Source: Cepaea nemoralis (lineage: Eukaryota; Mollusca; Gastropoda; Stylommatophora; Helicidae). From it: a DNA stretch of 64,000 nt. Location of the stretch: positions 1-64,000 of the forward strand of contig JACEFZ010006262.1 of assembly GCA_014155875.1 (NCBI GenBank), in the 5' to 3' direction. Of this stretch, positions 1 to 12,149 are shown one piece after another; the first letter of the stretch is position 1; each line of letters opens with the position of its first letter. Under the pieces are notes generated by a model that searched no databases, was not told the DNA's origin, and was given only the letters and a program-made list of their open reading frames with translations. The translations under genes were made by a program, and so were the position numbers.

Positions 1-334
1 CCATGGACTGTAGTTATTGTACAAAAGCCAGACATGATTTTTAAAAATATGCCTATAACAATGTGTATTAGGTACATATTCCTTTTTCTTTATAATTTCT
101 ACCGATCTTACTGCTCCTATTAACGCTAATTATCATTATCAGAACAAAATATTTCGCACATTATAAGAAATCATAAAACGGTGCTTCGCTTACTTATTTT
201 CTTAATTTTTTCTAAAAACAATAAAAAAAATTAGAGCATGCCCAGATCATCATAACAACAAGATAGCATAATTGTTGAGTGGTCAACGAATTTATTAACA
301 ATTCTATTCCAATAACTTCGGGAGAGACCAAATT
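1..334 (+). other. AT-rich tail of a composite repeat unit, no gene
   Basis: No coding potential. From about 230 it matches the tail seen in other units (near 3600, 7700, 30230 and 51110), including the conserved run about AGCATG, CATAACAAC and GTGGTCACCGAA. It is the end of a unit whose start lies outside the window. Confidence 0.6.
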
Positions 335-575
335 TTGTGCATATCCTTTACATGACATCGCTATCAACATCAGCATCTTTCAACTGATTGTTGATTTCTT
401 GGCAAGATTACGCTCAGTAGTTTGCCATTGCTTTATTATCGACAAGCTCAATACCCCGTAAGTTACCGATGCGGAGAGAACCGCTACCAATTCTCGCGCT
501 ACGTCACGTTACCCACGAGAGTATACGACATTACGAAGAAAGTCGTGTAACCTCTAGACCAGCGAGACCGGCGGG
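335..575 (-). repeat. SINE-c copy (tRNA-like head, shared hairpin domain)
   Basis: Read on the minus strand it starts with a pol III A-box-like head (Pu-rich end near 575), then the shared domain CGATAATAAAGCAATGGCAA...CTGAGCG, and ends with the tail TGTTGATAGCGATGTCATG. The same module recurs near 15055, 15970, 19975 and 56062. SINE-a to SINE-e are names used here for modules with different heads, not database names. Confidence 0.6.
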
Positions 576-700
576 CGTAGATTAGCTTTCTCTTATTACC
601 AGTTACCCTCTCCATCAGGCGAACCCACTCCGACATCAGAGGTATTTGTAATTTAATTCCCCCAAGTCAAGGACAAGAAGTCAACATTTTAGTTCAGCTG

Positions 701-786
701 CCCGTTATAGGGGTTGAACCTCCAACCTCAGCATCAGCACACCGGATGTTTCAGAACGAGCGCTCTTATCTCTTCGCCCATGCTGA
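701..786 (-). repeat. SINE-d tRNA-like module
   Basis: On the minus strand it has an A-box-like GGCGAAGAGATAAGAGCG and a B-box-like GGTTCAACCCC, as in a tRNA gene. No acceptor stem closes, so this is a SINE head rather than a tRNA. It abuts a CA/TA microsatellite, as the copies at 5363 and 63735 abut TA tracts. Confidence 0.55.
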
Positions 787-794
787 CTTAAACA

Positions 795-827
795 ACACAC
801 ACACACACACAACATATATATATATAT

Positions 828-874
<47 letters not shown>
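795..874. repeat. (CA)n then (TA)n microsatellite
   Basis: Short CA run followed by an almost pure TA run, directly after the SINE-d module. The same arrangement occurs at 5455 and 63768. Confidence 0.95.
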
Positions 875-875
<1 letters not shown>

Positions 876-2264
876 CTTTAGTGTCCAATAATATAGTCAT
901 TGGTACCTTGCTTTATTTTTGGGAGGCCATTGAAAGGCCAAATGCTCTTCGGGTAAGATGAAAGTACTGTATAGTATTATTCCAGGGCCACATGCATGGG
1001 CGGTCATCCGAGTGAGACACAAGGACGTGAGGACATGATGGGGCGGCTCTGGTCCCTGGGGAACCGCGCGCCATTATTTAAATTAAAAAAACATAATATT
1101 TTTATACACGCACATATGTAATCCATGTTCACTGTTAGAAAACCCACCGCTGAGCAAGCTCACAACAGGTCTGCCGTCATCAAAAGCAGCCACATCTCTC
1201 CCCCATCCGTCCCTCGACGAGTACCTCGCGTCCATTAGGTTCCTCACACTTCCCGGGATGGGTGTTTTCCGTGTGACCGTCTCCTGCCGTGCACTCACAT
1301 TCTGATCTTGGGCTTGGAGACGTATTAATCGCTGGCGACGGTTATCCCACAATAAACTTGTTGACGTGTCAAGAGAAAGGAAACACTGCAGTATATAGTC
1401 ACAGTGGTAAAGTTCCAGCAGAAGAGAGTCAGTGGGAGTCGAACGAACGAACAAACAAACTTTATTTTCAAAGGGTTGAGAATTGGGCACGCAGGCCGGA
1501 CTAAAGAGAGACGTGCTGTGCGGCTTGGCATCATGGCATGGATGAATATCAACATCAGGTTGCTGTTGCGCCTGCTCTCTTTGAACTCAAGCGTGGTACA
1601 TAAACACTACTTTTAGTATTACTGGAATGAACTTTACGCGTGGATTCATTCATCTCGTACCATGCCGATAAGCGTGGGCGGTCATGTTTCGCCGTCTAAC
1701 AGGATCACCAGAGTCGTGGATCAGTTTAGTGTTCTTGTCACGACCAACCCACAGGGCCTCGCCATCCAGGTATTTACTTCTGTGCCTTCTCCATTTTTTC
1801 TTCCCTTCGATCTTGCCAGTTGTTACCAAATTATCCAATTTATTTCTTCTCATGACGTGACCAAACGTTGTTTACATACGTCCAATTTCTCTAATCAGTT
1901 TACGATTTTCATTTGTTTCTTTTAGAACTTGGTCATTGGATTTTCTGTCTGTCCAAGGTATTTTTGGCATTTTCTTCAGAAACTACATCTTCACTGCTTA
2001 TCTTCTTACTTATTTCAGCCTTCTACATTTCATCGTCTGTTGTTAATTAATATACGTAAGAAAAACTGTTGACTTGCACAAATAGCTTTCCATTTACATT
2101 AATTTTCAAAGTGGTTTGATGCTGTCTGTGTTAATAATCATTGCTTTTATTTACTTTATTTTTATATCCAGTCATTTTGATCGCCTAATGTTTACAATTA
2201 ACTCCGCTATGGTTCAGTATATCTTTTACTGTTTTTGCTACTCCTCCAGTATGGAGCTAGGCGG

Positions 2265-2390
2265 TCTTCGTGGCAGCTAGGTTAATGCGCTAGCGCTTAC
2301 ATTTCCGGTGCCCTGACAGCGGTTCAATCCCTACACTGGTCAGTTGGACTTGAAGGTTTACTTCTCCTTTCAGAAAGCAAAGGTAAACAT
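2265..2390 (+). repeat. SINE-a copy
   Basis: tRNA-like head on the plus strand: A-box-like GTGGCAGCTAGGTTAATGC and a perfect B box GGTTCAATCC near 2320, followed by the shared domain beginning TTTCAGAAAGCAA. Other copies lie near 5840, 19588, 28908, 54128 and 57436. Confidence 0.65.
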
Positions 2391-2400
2391 TAACAAAGTT

Positions 2401-2632
2401 AGTTGTATATGCTTTACGTGAAGTTGCAGCTAACCCCAGAACTTTTGGATGTTTGTGATGGTTTGCTAATTTACGCTTAGTAGTTTGCCATTGCTTTCTG
2501 AACGGCCAACACTCATATCTTTGTATGGGAAACCAACGCTAGACAGTCTGCTTCCAACTCGTCCGCAGTTGTGTTTTGAAAGCGGTATTTGGAATTACGA
2601 ATTGCGTCCTAACGACTTCACCACGAAGCATG
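2401..2632 (-). repeat. SINE-b copy
   Basis: Minus-strand module: a head ending near 2632 (TGGTGAAGTCGTTAGGAC), a degenerate B box, the shared hairpin domain (TTCAGAAAGCAATGGCAAAC) and the tail ending in the GTAAAGCATATACAAC type. Confidence 0.6.
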
Positions 2633-3505
2633 CAGTGGCAAACTACTGGACGTCAAATTCCCTAGAAAGTCCACCTGTAACTTAGGGTTTTTAGCGACGT
2701 CATGGAACATATTTAATGTGATTCCAGTCTTCTTTCTACCTGTTTAAATGTGCTTACTAGATAAACATTGTATAGACTCTGGGTTATGCACACCCTTGTC
2801 TCACATTTGTAAAGCAATACTTCTCGAGCTCTCATCTGCGTTTTTCAACCTGGTACATACGACTTGACGGTTGGCCGTTGAGTGTGCGACTTCTCTCATA
2901 CTACTGCTCCTCATGGCGGTACAGATGGTTCTGTATTCGGCGGTGGATTATACACAAGGTCCGAAACTCGGTGCAGAGCGCGGGATAAAAAAAGGAACGC
3001 ATGGTTTAAAGGCGAGAGGGTCGACTTGATTGCAAAAGGTTTTATCCCATACGTCTCGGTGTCTTTCCATAGAGCCTGCCGCAAGCGTCGCACAAAGCAT
3101 AAACTCCGCAGCTCCATCGACGACTTCCATGGCGTTATCAGTGGGAAGACTTGAAAGCTAAGCCGTACCTCTCTTCATTCCTATAGATTTGTTTTTTATA
3201 TGATCATGTGTCATGTAGATAATCATGTTCGGCCATGTTTCGCCGTCTCTCATCATCACCAGGAGTCGTGGATCAGCTTTCTGTTCTGGTTTCAATTACG
3301 GTCACCTGGTCTAACCATCCAGATGTTTATCTATCTGCGATATTTTTGTTCTTTCCACCACAATCTTGCAGATTGTTACTAAATTGTCTAGTCCTGTTTT
3401 TTTAAATATTAATAACGTGCCCAAATAATCTTGAATATCTACGTTTAATTTCTCCTAATCATTTTATGGTTTTCATGTTTTCCTCGCGGGATTTTCTCAT
3501 TGTTT

Positions 3506-3523
3506 TGTGTGTGTGAATGTGGT

Positions 3524-3571
<48 letters not shown>
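3506..3571. repeat. (GT)n microsatellite
   Basis: Nearly pure GT dinucleotide run in the tail of unit 1. It is absent at the same place in the other units. Confidence 0.95.
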
Positions 3572-3573
<2 letters not shown>

Positions 3574-4100
3574 TTGATATTCTTTTCATTTTCCTCAGAA
3601 ATTACATATCCATGTCCAGATTATCATAACAACCGGCTAGCATAATTGTTCAGTGGTCACCGAATGTAGACACAATTCTGTTCAAACAACTTCTGAAAAA
3701 AACCACGTAAACAAAAGGAACAAACACAATTAAATTTAAAGCATAACAACTTAACGTATTAAGGTTCATAACCTTATCTAAGATATTTCTAATATTTAAT
3801 TTCTTGGCAATTATTTTGTTACTTATTCGTTAATTTCATTTGCAAATCAACTCTTACTACTATTTCCCAAATACTTAAGTTATAAACTTGTATGTTAAAG
3901 AAAAATAAACATGTATTAACACAAGTAATTATATTATTTAGTTACATTTTTTGCACAACATATTTTTATAATCTGCTTTCCTGTCTGTTCTAGAATAATA
4001 TCTGTATAGATTTAACATCCCATCGTGATGGCATAAGTTTTAAAACCCATGCTTATATTTTTGGCAGGCCTTGAAAGGCCAAAATAATCTTAGGGGTTTT

Positions 4101-4158
4101 GTTTTTCCTCGGCATTTTAGCCTAATATGAAAGTGTAGTATCTTTGCTTGATCTGGCC
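4101..4158 (+). repeat. U2 snRNA-like head (degenerate)
   Basis: Resembles the first ~40 nt of U2 snRNA: CTCGGCATTTTAGCCTAATATGAAAGTGTAGTATCT against the U2 pattern CTCGGCCTTTTGGCTAAGATCAAGTGTAGTATCT. The GTAGTA branch-point-recognition segment is kept. The next residues diverge from U2, so it is not a functional U2 gene. Confidence 0.7.
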
Positions 4159-4844
4159 AGGTTAGCAGCAGAGGCGGTCATCCAGACGACACACAGGGAC
4201 GAGGAACCTCATGTGGCGTCTACCCCTGAAGAACAGAACGCAATCATTAAAAGAAAAAGTTATATACACCGACAAACGTTAATCAATGGTCACTGCCAGA
4301 AAACACACCGCTGAGCTAGCTCACAGAAGGTCTGCAGTCGTCAAAAGCAGCTACATTTCTCCTCCCCCTCCCCCTCATCCTCAACATCTAGACGAGTACC
4401 TCGCGTCCATTACGTTCCTCACACTTCTCGGGGGAGGGTCTTCCTGTTTGTCCGTCTCCTGTCGTGCGCTCACATCCTGATCTCCAGCTTGGAGTCGCTT
4501 CTCTGATGGCGGTTATCCCACAATAAGTTTGTGTACGTGTCATGATATAGAGATCACAGCAGTATGTCGCCACAACGGTAAAGCTGGATCAGCAGATAAG
4601 CAGAGGGATACGAACGAACGAAAGCGACCTTTATTTTCAAAGGGTTAAGAATTTGGCAAGCAGACCCCTCTAAAGAGAGACGATAATAGGCGACTGGCAT
4701 CATTGCATGGAGGAATATTGACATTAGAAATGAATGGCATCACACTAGGCACAAAGCTACCACAGACATGACCAGACTTTGGGATATTGAATCGGATGTC
4801 CGAACCATAATCTACAGTAAACGTAACACACGATCGCTATTAAT

Positions 4845-5024
4845 GTTATACGTATCCTACCCGAGAATCAATCGCGGTTCTCTCCTCGTTGGTAACTTAT
4901 AGGGTATGTGAGCCGGTCGCTCAGAATACAATGGCAAACTACAGAGCGTAATATTGCCTAGTACATCAACGGCAACTGAAAAATGCTGATGTTGACCGCA
5001 AGGTCCTGCAAGGGATATGCAAAT
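4845..5024 (+). repeat. SINE-c copy, 5' truncated, plus strand
   Basis: Begins within the head (ACCCGAGAATCAATCGCGG), then the shared domain CGCTCAGAATACAATGGCAA...AGAGCG and the tail ending GGGATATGCAAATTT. Confidence 0.6.
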
Positions 5025-5079
5025 TTAAATTGTATTTGATATAAGAATCTGTTCATTTTGTTGCATGTTTTGGTTGTGT

Positions 5080-5105
5080 TTGTTGTTGTTGTTGTTGTTG
5101 TTGCT

Positions 5106-5177
<72 letters not shown>
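5080..5177. repeat. (TTG)n and (CT)n microsatellites
   Basis: TTG trinucleotides (5080-5103) followed by a CT run to 5177. Other units have only a few TTG repeats here. Confidence 0.95.
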
Positions 5178-5179
<2 letters not shown>

Positions 5180-5362
5180 CTTTCATCTCAAAAGCACTGC
5201 ATAAACACTATTTTTAGTATCACATGACTGAATTTTGGTCGTGGATTAGCTTTCCCTTATTACCAGTGTCCCTCTCCATCAGGCGAACCCACTCTGGCAT
5301 CAGAGGTACTTGTAATTAAAGTCCCCAAGTCAAGGACGAGATGTCAAAATTTTAGTCCAATT

Positions 5363-5453
5363 GTCCGGTGTAGGGGTTGAAACCCTTATCTCAGCATCAG
5401 CAAACCAGATGTTTAAGAACGAGCGCTCTTATCCATTCGCCCGTGCTGACTTA

Positions 5454-5528
<75 letters not shown>
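5363..5528 (-). repeat. SINE-d tRNA-like module plus (TA)n
   Basis: Minus-strand tRNA-like module at 5363-5450 (A-box-like GCGAATGGATAAGAGCGC; the B box is interrupted by one base), directly followed by a TA microsatellite at 5455-5528. The pairing matches the start of the window. Confidence 0.6.
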
Positions 5529-5530
<2 letters not shown>

Positions 5531-5839
5531 AAGTTGTATATTGCTTTGTCTACATTCTCTTACTTATTTCATTCACTCATCTGTGATCGTCTGTTGTTAA
5601 TTAATATAGGTAAGAAAAACGGTTGCCTTGTACAAATGGCTTTCCATTCACATTAATATTCAAAAGTGGCTTGATACTGTCAGTGTTGATAACCATTGTG
5701 TTTATTTACTTTATTTTGATATCCAGTCATTTTGATCGCCGAATGTTTACAATTAACTCCGCTATGATTCGGTTAATAAAACAATGATCCGTGTATCTTT
5801 TACTGTTTATTGCTGCTCCTCCAATATGGAGTTAAAATA

Positions 5840-5965
5840 TCTTTGTGGACGCTGGTTTAATTAATGCGCTTGTGCATAAATTTCTGGTGCCCTGACGGCG
5901 GTTCAATCCCTACACTGGTCAGTTGGACTTGAATGTTGACATCTCGTTCAGAAAGCAATGGTAAA
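5840..5965 (+). repeat. SINE-a copy
   Basis: B box GGTTCAATCC near 5899 with a degraded A box. The shared domain follows from TTCAGAAAGCAATGGTAAAC. Confidence 0.6.
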
Positions 5966-5979
5966 CTTAAAAACAAATT

Positions 5980-6212
5980 TAGTTGCATATCCTTTACATG
6001 ACGTTGCCAGTCCAACTCCAGCACTTTTTGCCTGTTTTGTATTGTCTTATTAATTTACGTTCAGTAGTTTGCCATTGCTTTCTGAACGACCAGCACTCAT
6101 ATCTTTGTATGGGAAACCATCGCTAGCGGTCTGCTTCCAAATCACCCGCAGCTTTGTTTCGAACGCGGTATGCGGGATTACCAATTGCGTCGTAACGCCT
6201 CGCCACGGAGCA
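5980..6212 (-). repeat. SINE-b copy
   Basis: Minus strand: head GTGGCGAGGCGTTACGACG near 6200, B-box-like GTTCGAAAC, then a well-kept hairpin CGTTCAG/CTGAACG enclosing AAAGCAATGGCAAACTA, and tail TGTAAAGGATATGCAA. Confidence 0.7.
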
Positions 6213-7899
6213 TCTAATAGCAAATTACTGAACGTAAAATTCCCTAGAAAATCGACCTGTGATGTTGGGGTTGTTCGCGACGACATGCAACATATTTAAT
6301 GTGATTCCAGTCTTCTTGCACCTGTTTAAATGTGCTTACTAAATAAACATTGTACAGACCTCGAGGTAATGCACATACACTTGTCTCATATTTCTAAAGT
6401 AATACTTCTCTAGCTCTCATCTGCTTTTGTCAACCTGGTACACAGGACTAGACGGGTTGGCCGTTGAGTGTACGACATCTCTCATACTGCTGCTCTTTAT
6501 GGCGGTACAGGTGGTTCTGTATTTGGCGGTGGATTATATACAAGGTCAGAAACTCGGTGCAGAGTGTGGGTTTACATAAATGAACGCATGTTTTAAAGGC
6601 TGAAGTGTCTATTTCATTGCAACAAGTTTTATCCCATATGTCTCGGTGTCTTTTCATAGAGCAGCCTGCCGCAAGCGTCGCACAAAGTACGAACTTCGTA
6701 GCTCCAGCGACGATTTCAAAGACGGTATCAGTGGGAACTTTATGAAGCTAAGCCTTATTATTTTTCATTTCTGTTGCTTTATTTGTCATGATTATCTGCC
6801 ATGTAGATAATCATGTTCGGCCATGTTTCGCGTCTCACACCATCACCAGAGTCGTGGATCAAATTTGGTTTTGATCTCGACTATGGTCACGTAGTCTAAC
6901 CCATCCAGATTTTTATCTCTCTTTTGTTCTTTCCATCACAATCTTGTAGGTTTTGTTTACTAAATTGTCTAGTTCTTTTTTGTTTTCTTGACCTAAATAA
7001 TCGTGTCTGTCTATGTTTAATTGCTCTAATCATTGTATGATTTTCAATTTTTTTCCTTGCAGGCCTTTCTCATTGTTGTTTTTTGTCTCTCCGTGGTAAT
7101 CTTTGCATTTTCCTCAGAAATTACATCTCCACTGCCAACAGATGTTTGCCAGCTTTTCTTACTCCTGTAAACGATTCACATCCATATAATTGTACACAAT
7201 ATATTTAGCTTGCTGCTTGCTTGCGTTCGCTGGCTGTGAACTCCAGCGTGAAGTCATGTATCTCGGATGAAGACATCCTGTTGTCCAACATCAGTGTAAT
7301 GTCATACCGGACTGAGATTTGCGTGATTATCCGTGCCCCATGTCTGGTTTATTGGTGTGCAGACTGTGGTTTCCTCGCCGTACAGTCAGATACTCTCCGA
7401 CTTCGGAAGAATCAGCGATTCTACTACGTTAGCGAGGCCGCACGGCTAGCGCGTGTTAGTAGGTCTTGGCAAGTATGGAACCTGGTGCCCTGAAAACACC
7501 TCTGCGTCCCAATATGTATGTAGCAGTTCAACAATCTTTTCCTAGTTGCAATTGACATATATGTATTGGTCAGTATGTTTCCTGTTATGCAAAAGGTAAA
7601 AGACTGCCACTGATTACGCTAATTATCATAATGAAAACCAAATACTGTGCACATGAAATCATATAACAGTACTTCGCTTGTTTATTTTCTGTATTATTTA
7701 TTTAGAGCATGTCCAGATTATCATAACAACAGGCTAGCATAATTGTTGTTTGGGTGACCGAATGTATAAATAATTCTGTCCAAACAACTTCTAAAGAAAC
7801 CAAGTAAACAAAAGGAACAAATAAAATTAAATTTAAGCATAGTCTACTGATCAATTACTACTGTCCAAATGACCGCCCACAGGCACTGGACACACTACC

Positions 7900-8160
7900 A
7901 TTAAAAGGAAAAATATGGTTGTATGTGGCGACTTCAACAGCCACTCGCAGAGCTGGGGCTATGATCACATGGACCAGAGAGAAGAGAGACTGGAAGACTG
8001 GCAGGATGAGAATAGGTTCATCCTGATTAACATGGCACACTACAACTACACCTGACCTGGCGTTTCATTCACCAGACCTGGAGTGGAACATTACACGAAT
8101 TGTTGGGAAACAACTTGGTGGCAGTGACCATCGGCCAGTCTGTCTAACTGTAGAAAATGA
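7900..8160 (+). pseudogene. AP-like endonuclease domain remnant
   Basis: One frame gives CGDFNSHSQSWGYDHMDQR, the catalytic GDFN strand of LINE endonucleases. After a small deletion/frameshift near 8045, another frame gives ITRIVGKQLGGSDHRPV, containing the SDH motif that closes the active site. The N-terminal half is missing, which fits 5' truncation by target-primed reverse transcription. Confidence 0.8.
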
Positions 8161-8689
8161 GCTTGTAAGTGAAGCAGCACCCTCTCGAGTGGAACTACAA
8201 GAAAGCAGACTTGGCAATGTACAAGTATCGCACCAGCATAGTGGTTAGAAACCTAAACACCGAGAAGGACATAAATAAAGTAGTTGAAGAGTTTGGGAAA
8301 TGCATACTACAGGCAGCATGAGAAACAATACCAAGAGGAGCCCGTAAACAATATAAAATCTACTGGAGTAGTGAACTTGAACAGTTGCATAATGATGTCG
8401 ATGTGTGTAGAAAGCAAGCAGAAGCCAATCCCTGCCAAGAGCACCACAATAAATACCAGTACGCAAAAGCCAAATTTTAAAATGCCCATCTGCAGGCTAG
8501 ACGGAAAAGCTGGAGGGAGAAAACAGAGTCACTGAACTTTGAAAGAGACACAAGGAAGTTGTGGAAGCTAATAAAGCAGCTTAACGATGAGGGCACAGGG
8601 AAGAAACTCAAAAATTGCATTACATAAAGACGGAAACATTCTAACAGGAAGCAAGCAGCTGACCATTTTGCGGACTCGTTCGCACAAGA

Positions 8690-9656
8690 TAACAATATCG
8701 AAATTAGTCCAGAGAAACAACAAGAGATTCGAGAGAAATGGCAACATACAGGACAGAAGGAAATTGTACATGAGGTTATGGAGACACCTATCACATTCAG
8801 TGAACTGGAGCTAGCCATATCAAAACTGAAAATGAGAAAGTCACCAGGAGCTGATGGTATCTCCAATGAAATGATCAAGAACTAGGAACAGAGGCCAAAG
8901 CAAAGTTACTACAGATCTTTAATAACACATGGACCCTAGGCAGTGTTCCACAAGTCTGGAGAGAAGCAATCATCGATACGCCTCCTAAAATCTGGAAAGA
9001 CAGTTTCTATTGCCTCCAGCTGCAGACCAATTAGCCTCACCAGCTTTCTCTGCAAAACAATGGAACGGGTCATCAATCACAGACTACAGTGGTACATTGA
9101 AAGTGAAAACATCCTTGTGCCACAACAGGCTGCCTTTAGGCAGTACTACTCTACGGAAGATCAGACAACCTTCCTCTCTCAAGAAGTTGAGGATGCATTC
9201 CTAGAGAAGAAGCTGGTACTTGCGGTTTGGATAGATCTGAAGAAAGCTTTTGACAAAGTCTGGAAAGAAGGTCTGATGAAGAAACTGAGAAACTGTAAAG
9301 TCAATGGAAGAATGTACAAATGGGTGAAAGCATACTTGCACAACAGAAGAGCCCGAGTACAGATAGACGGTCTCAAGAGCAAGAAAGTACTATTGCGTCA
9401 CGGTGTTCCCCAGGGCGGAGTCCTGTCCCCAACACTTTTTCTAATCTTCATCAATGATCTTGTTGCTAATCTACCGTATGGATATAAAGCGGCAATGTAC
9501 GCTGATGACCTGGTTTTGTGGAGCGCAAATAAATATGCATCAGTGGCCACCATATTGTTACAGAGAGCTGTAGATACATTTGTTGCATGGACGGATAGAT
9601 GGTGCTTCAGCATAAACATTGACAGTGCAGCACCACTCTATGGAGAAAACACATAA
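8690..9656 (+). pseudogene. LINE reverse transcriptase domain
   Basis: An N-terminal RT stretch (KLKMRKSPGADGISNEMIK, about 8825-8884) is broken by a stop at 8883. After a frame change, the frame 8943-9656 gives the rest: CRPISLTSFLCKTMERV, the palm motif DLKKAFDKVW, GVPQGGVLSPTLF and the catalytic YADDLVLW near 9498. Residues after WCFSIN are lost by deletion. All RT motifs are visible, but no single frame is long enough to be active. Confidence 0.85.
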
Positions 9657-10349
9657 AAGCAGTAGCAAAATCCAGAAGGAAAATAGCCATCCTGAGAAAG
9701 CTAAGTGGAACCACTTGGGGAACCAGTAGGAAAATACTTAGCAAAGTTTATCAACAGAGCATACGACCACACTTGGAATACGGGTCAACTGCGTGGTGTT
9801 CAGCATCAAAAACCACATTGCAGGAGCTGGACAAGGTGCAAAATAAAGCTCTTAGAGTCATCACAGGAGGGATGAGATCAACCCCTATAGTAGCAATGGA
9901 GAAAATGGGGAGGACCCAAGCTCTAAGAGAACGCAGAGATACAAAAACACTAACACAAGCAGACAAGTTCCTCAGCTTGCCAGGCCACCCTATGAAGAAC
10001 GATTTGAAAACATAGCTATGGGGCGGTTGAAAAGAAGTAGTTTCATCCACCAGGCCAAACAATCTGCAGAGAAAACCATTCGATCTTCCCACAGTTGGTA
10101 TCCCCCTGACAACTATTCCAGAGCGAACCCTGTGGAAAGATGAACATAGACTATCGCTACAAATCCAGACAAAAAGTGAGAGGAATATTTGACAAGGAAG
10201 AACAGAACAGTGTACGGGCGCAGAACAGCCACTCTCAGCTTCCTTGATGGCGAATACCCACAGGATCTCTGGATCCAAGTCTACATAGATGGGTCAGCAC
10301 AAATGCTGTTCGAAATGGAGGGAGCGGGAGTGTACATAGAATACCCAAA
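9657..10349 (+). pseudogene. LINE RT C-terminal linker and start of RNase H
   Basis: The frame from 9773 gives the typical linker between RT and RNase H (LEYGSTAWCSAS, LDKVQNKALRVITGG). Near 10285 the frame gives IYIDGSAQM-type residues (YIDGSAQM), the first catalytic strand of RNase H, followed by GAGVYIEYPN. The domain is then cut by another insertion. Confidence 0.7.
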
Positions 10350-10968
10350 TTATATGCTTGTGAAACCTGGACTGTTTATCAGCGACACGCTAGGAAATTA
10401 AACCACTTCCACACAGTCTGCCTAAGGAAGCTACTGAAGATTAAATGGCAAGACAAGATTCCAGACACTGAAGTCATAGAAAGGGCATCCATGCCCAGTA
10501 TCCACACTATACTGATGAAGAATCAGATTCGTTGGGCTGGTCACTTGACTGCATGCCAGATCACAGGCTCCCTAAACGAACTTTTTTACAGCGAACTGCG
10601 TTGCTGGCAAACGCTCCCAAGGTGGCCAGAGGAAACGTTTTAAGACACTCTGAAATTTCAATGAAGGCTTTTGGAATTCATCACGACACCTGGGAGGCTG
10701 CAGCCAGAGACCGAAATTCGTGGCGTGCATCAATGCGCAAAGGTGCAGTCATATGTGAGGCAACCAGGACTGCAAGAGCTGTGAAGAAAAGGCAGGACAA
10801 AAAAACCACTGCCAGGAAATCTTCCTCCAGAGACGTCAAGCATTCTTTGCCCACATTGTCAAAGAACATTTCGAGCCAAAATAGGCCTTATCAGCCATCT
10901 TAGAACCCACGGCTCCATACCTTCAACCCCACTGGATGAAATGAATGGTCATCATCATTCTTGATGGG
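10350..10968 (+). mobile_element. Second LINE tail nested in the RNase H domain
   Basis: From 10359 one frame gives CETWTVYQRHARKLNHFH then CLRKLLKIKWQDKIPD and IRWAGHL, the usual C-terminal tail of RTE/CR1-like LINE polymerases. It ends with a perfect CX2CX12HX3H zinc finger at 10848-10910 (CPHCQRTF...ISHLRTH). The interrupted RNase H resumes on the far side. It is 5' truncated and shifted in frame near 10640. Confidence 0.75.
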
Positions 10969-11330
10969 CAAACAACAATACTAGGGACACAGCCAGAGTA
11001 CCAACAGGAAAGTACTGCCATAACTATGATGCCGAAATTGAGGCAATCAAGATAGCCACAGGGAAATTACAAAATATCAGCCACGATACACAACCTGTGG
11101 TGATATTGACAGATGCAAAATCCGTAATAGAGGCGCTCCTGTCTGGGAAATTGCCAGTTCTAATGACACTACTTTCTGAACTTAGCAGTCAGCGTAAGGT
11201 CACCATACAGTGGATACCATCCTACTGTGGAGTCCCCGGAAACGACAGAGCTGATCGATTGGCTAAGGAAGGAGCAAATGAAGAACAACCTGATGTGCCA
11301 ATTACATACCACCAAAAGAAAAGACTGAAT
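10969..11330 (+). pseudogene. RNase H domain of the Jockey-type LINE, second part
   Basis: Frames give YDAEIEAIKIATGKL (second acidic residue), VILTDAKSVIEALLS (third) and IPSYCGVPGNDRADRLAKEG, the C-terminal RNase H histidine/aspartate region (here His is replaced by Tyr in the SHxG-like position). A short C-terminal segment follows to about 11630. It belongs with the first half before 10350. Confidence 0.8.
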
Positions 11331-12149
11331 AAATCAGTCAGAAGGCCACAAACCTTACTCAAGACGACTACCATAGTTATGGACAGACCAGAACTGGCAA
11401 TTCTTCTGCGCCTCAGAACAGGACACAATATATTACGCAACCACATGTATAAAAATTCAAGATTGGTGACTCAGCCATGTGCACATGTGGTTTGGCGTCG
11501 CAGACAGCAGAGCATATTCAGGCGAACCTTCTGGCCTAGAGAGACAACAGTGGAAGATAAACTCTATGGACCGCTGAGTGAACTAAAAAAGACTGTTAGA
11601 TTCATACAAGAGACAACATTGCAGTTATAAACATATTTCAGGCGAAGGAAAGAAGAAGAAGAAATTAAAGCATGGGACATAACAACTTAGTATATTAAGG
11701 GACATTACCTAATCTAAAGATATTTCTATCATTTGCATTTCTGGCAACTACTTTGTTAATTTTTCGTTAAATTCATTTGTGAATCAAACTTTAACTTTAT
11801 TCACCATATTTTAAGTTATATGTATTAAAGAAACATGACAGCTTATTAACACAAATAAATATTTTACTAAATTTTTTGCGCAATATATTTTTATAATCTG
11901 CATTTTTGCTTTCCTAGAATAATATATGAATAACTTAGGCAATTCATCGTGACCATATATCCTTACAAATAATGTTATATTTTTGGCAGGCCTCCAAAAG
12001 GCCAAATAATCTTCGTCTTTTGAATTTATCGGCTGGTTGGTAAAGATTAAGGTGTTTTTGCTGGTTTGACAGTAGTACGCTTGGTCTAGGTCGGGTCCGG
12101 GGATGATCCTTCTAGGTCTTTTGATTAAGATCAGACGCATTTGCTGAAT

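Larger units (their letters stand above)
921..4060 (+). repeat. Composite repeat unit 1 (about 3.1 kb)
   Basis: It runs from one GGCC...GGCC palindrome to the next. In order it holds a diverged head (near 960), a C-rich segment with CTCGACGAGTACCTCGCG (near 1215), a GAACGAAC run (near 1440), SINE-a, SINE-b, a block with ACTTGACGG/GGCCGTTGAG near 2865, a block with CATGTAGATAATCATGTTCG near 3213 and an AT-rich tail. The other units repeat this order. All short ORFs here are chance frames: none is conserved between units. Confidence 0.65.
7841..11661 (+). mobile_element. Jockey-type LINE, 5' truncated and degenerate
   Basis: Insertion of about 3.8 kb in the tail of unit 2. Near-identical 12-bp flanks AAATTTAAGCAT (7829-7840) and AAATTAAAGCAT (11662-11673) are the TSD; removing the insert restores the tail seen in other units. 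In order it carries an endonuclease remnant, an RT with FADD-like YADD, a linker and RNase H, and ends in a GAA-rich 3' tail (from 11646). Frameshifts and stops throughout make it non-functional. The C-terminal RNase H places it among Jockey/I-group LINEs. Confidence 0.85.
4061..11983 (+). repeat. Composite repeat unit 2, split by a LINE
   Basis: About 4.1 kb once the LINE at 7841-11661 is removed. It has the unit order: palindrome (4061-4080), U2-like head, C-rich segment, GAACGAACG run, SINE-c, microsatellites, SINE-d, SINE-a, SINE-b and AT-rich tail. Between 6213 and 7840 there is no gene; this part aligns by eye with 2633-3700 of unit 1 and with later units. Confidence 0.65.

Noticed and set aside
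701..786. Genuine tRNA gene
   Set aside because: A- and B-box-like motifs exist but no acceptor stem or cloverleaf closes; the same applies to the other SINE heads.
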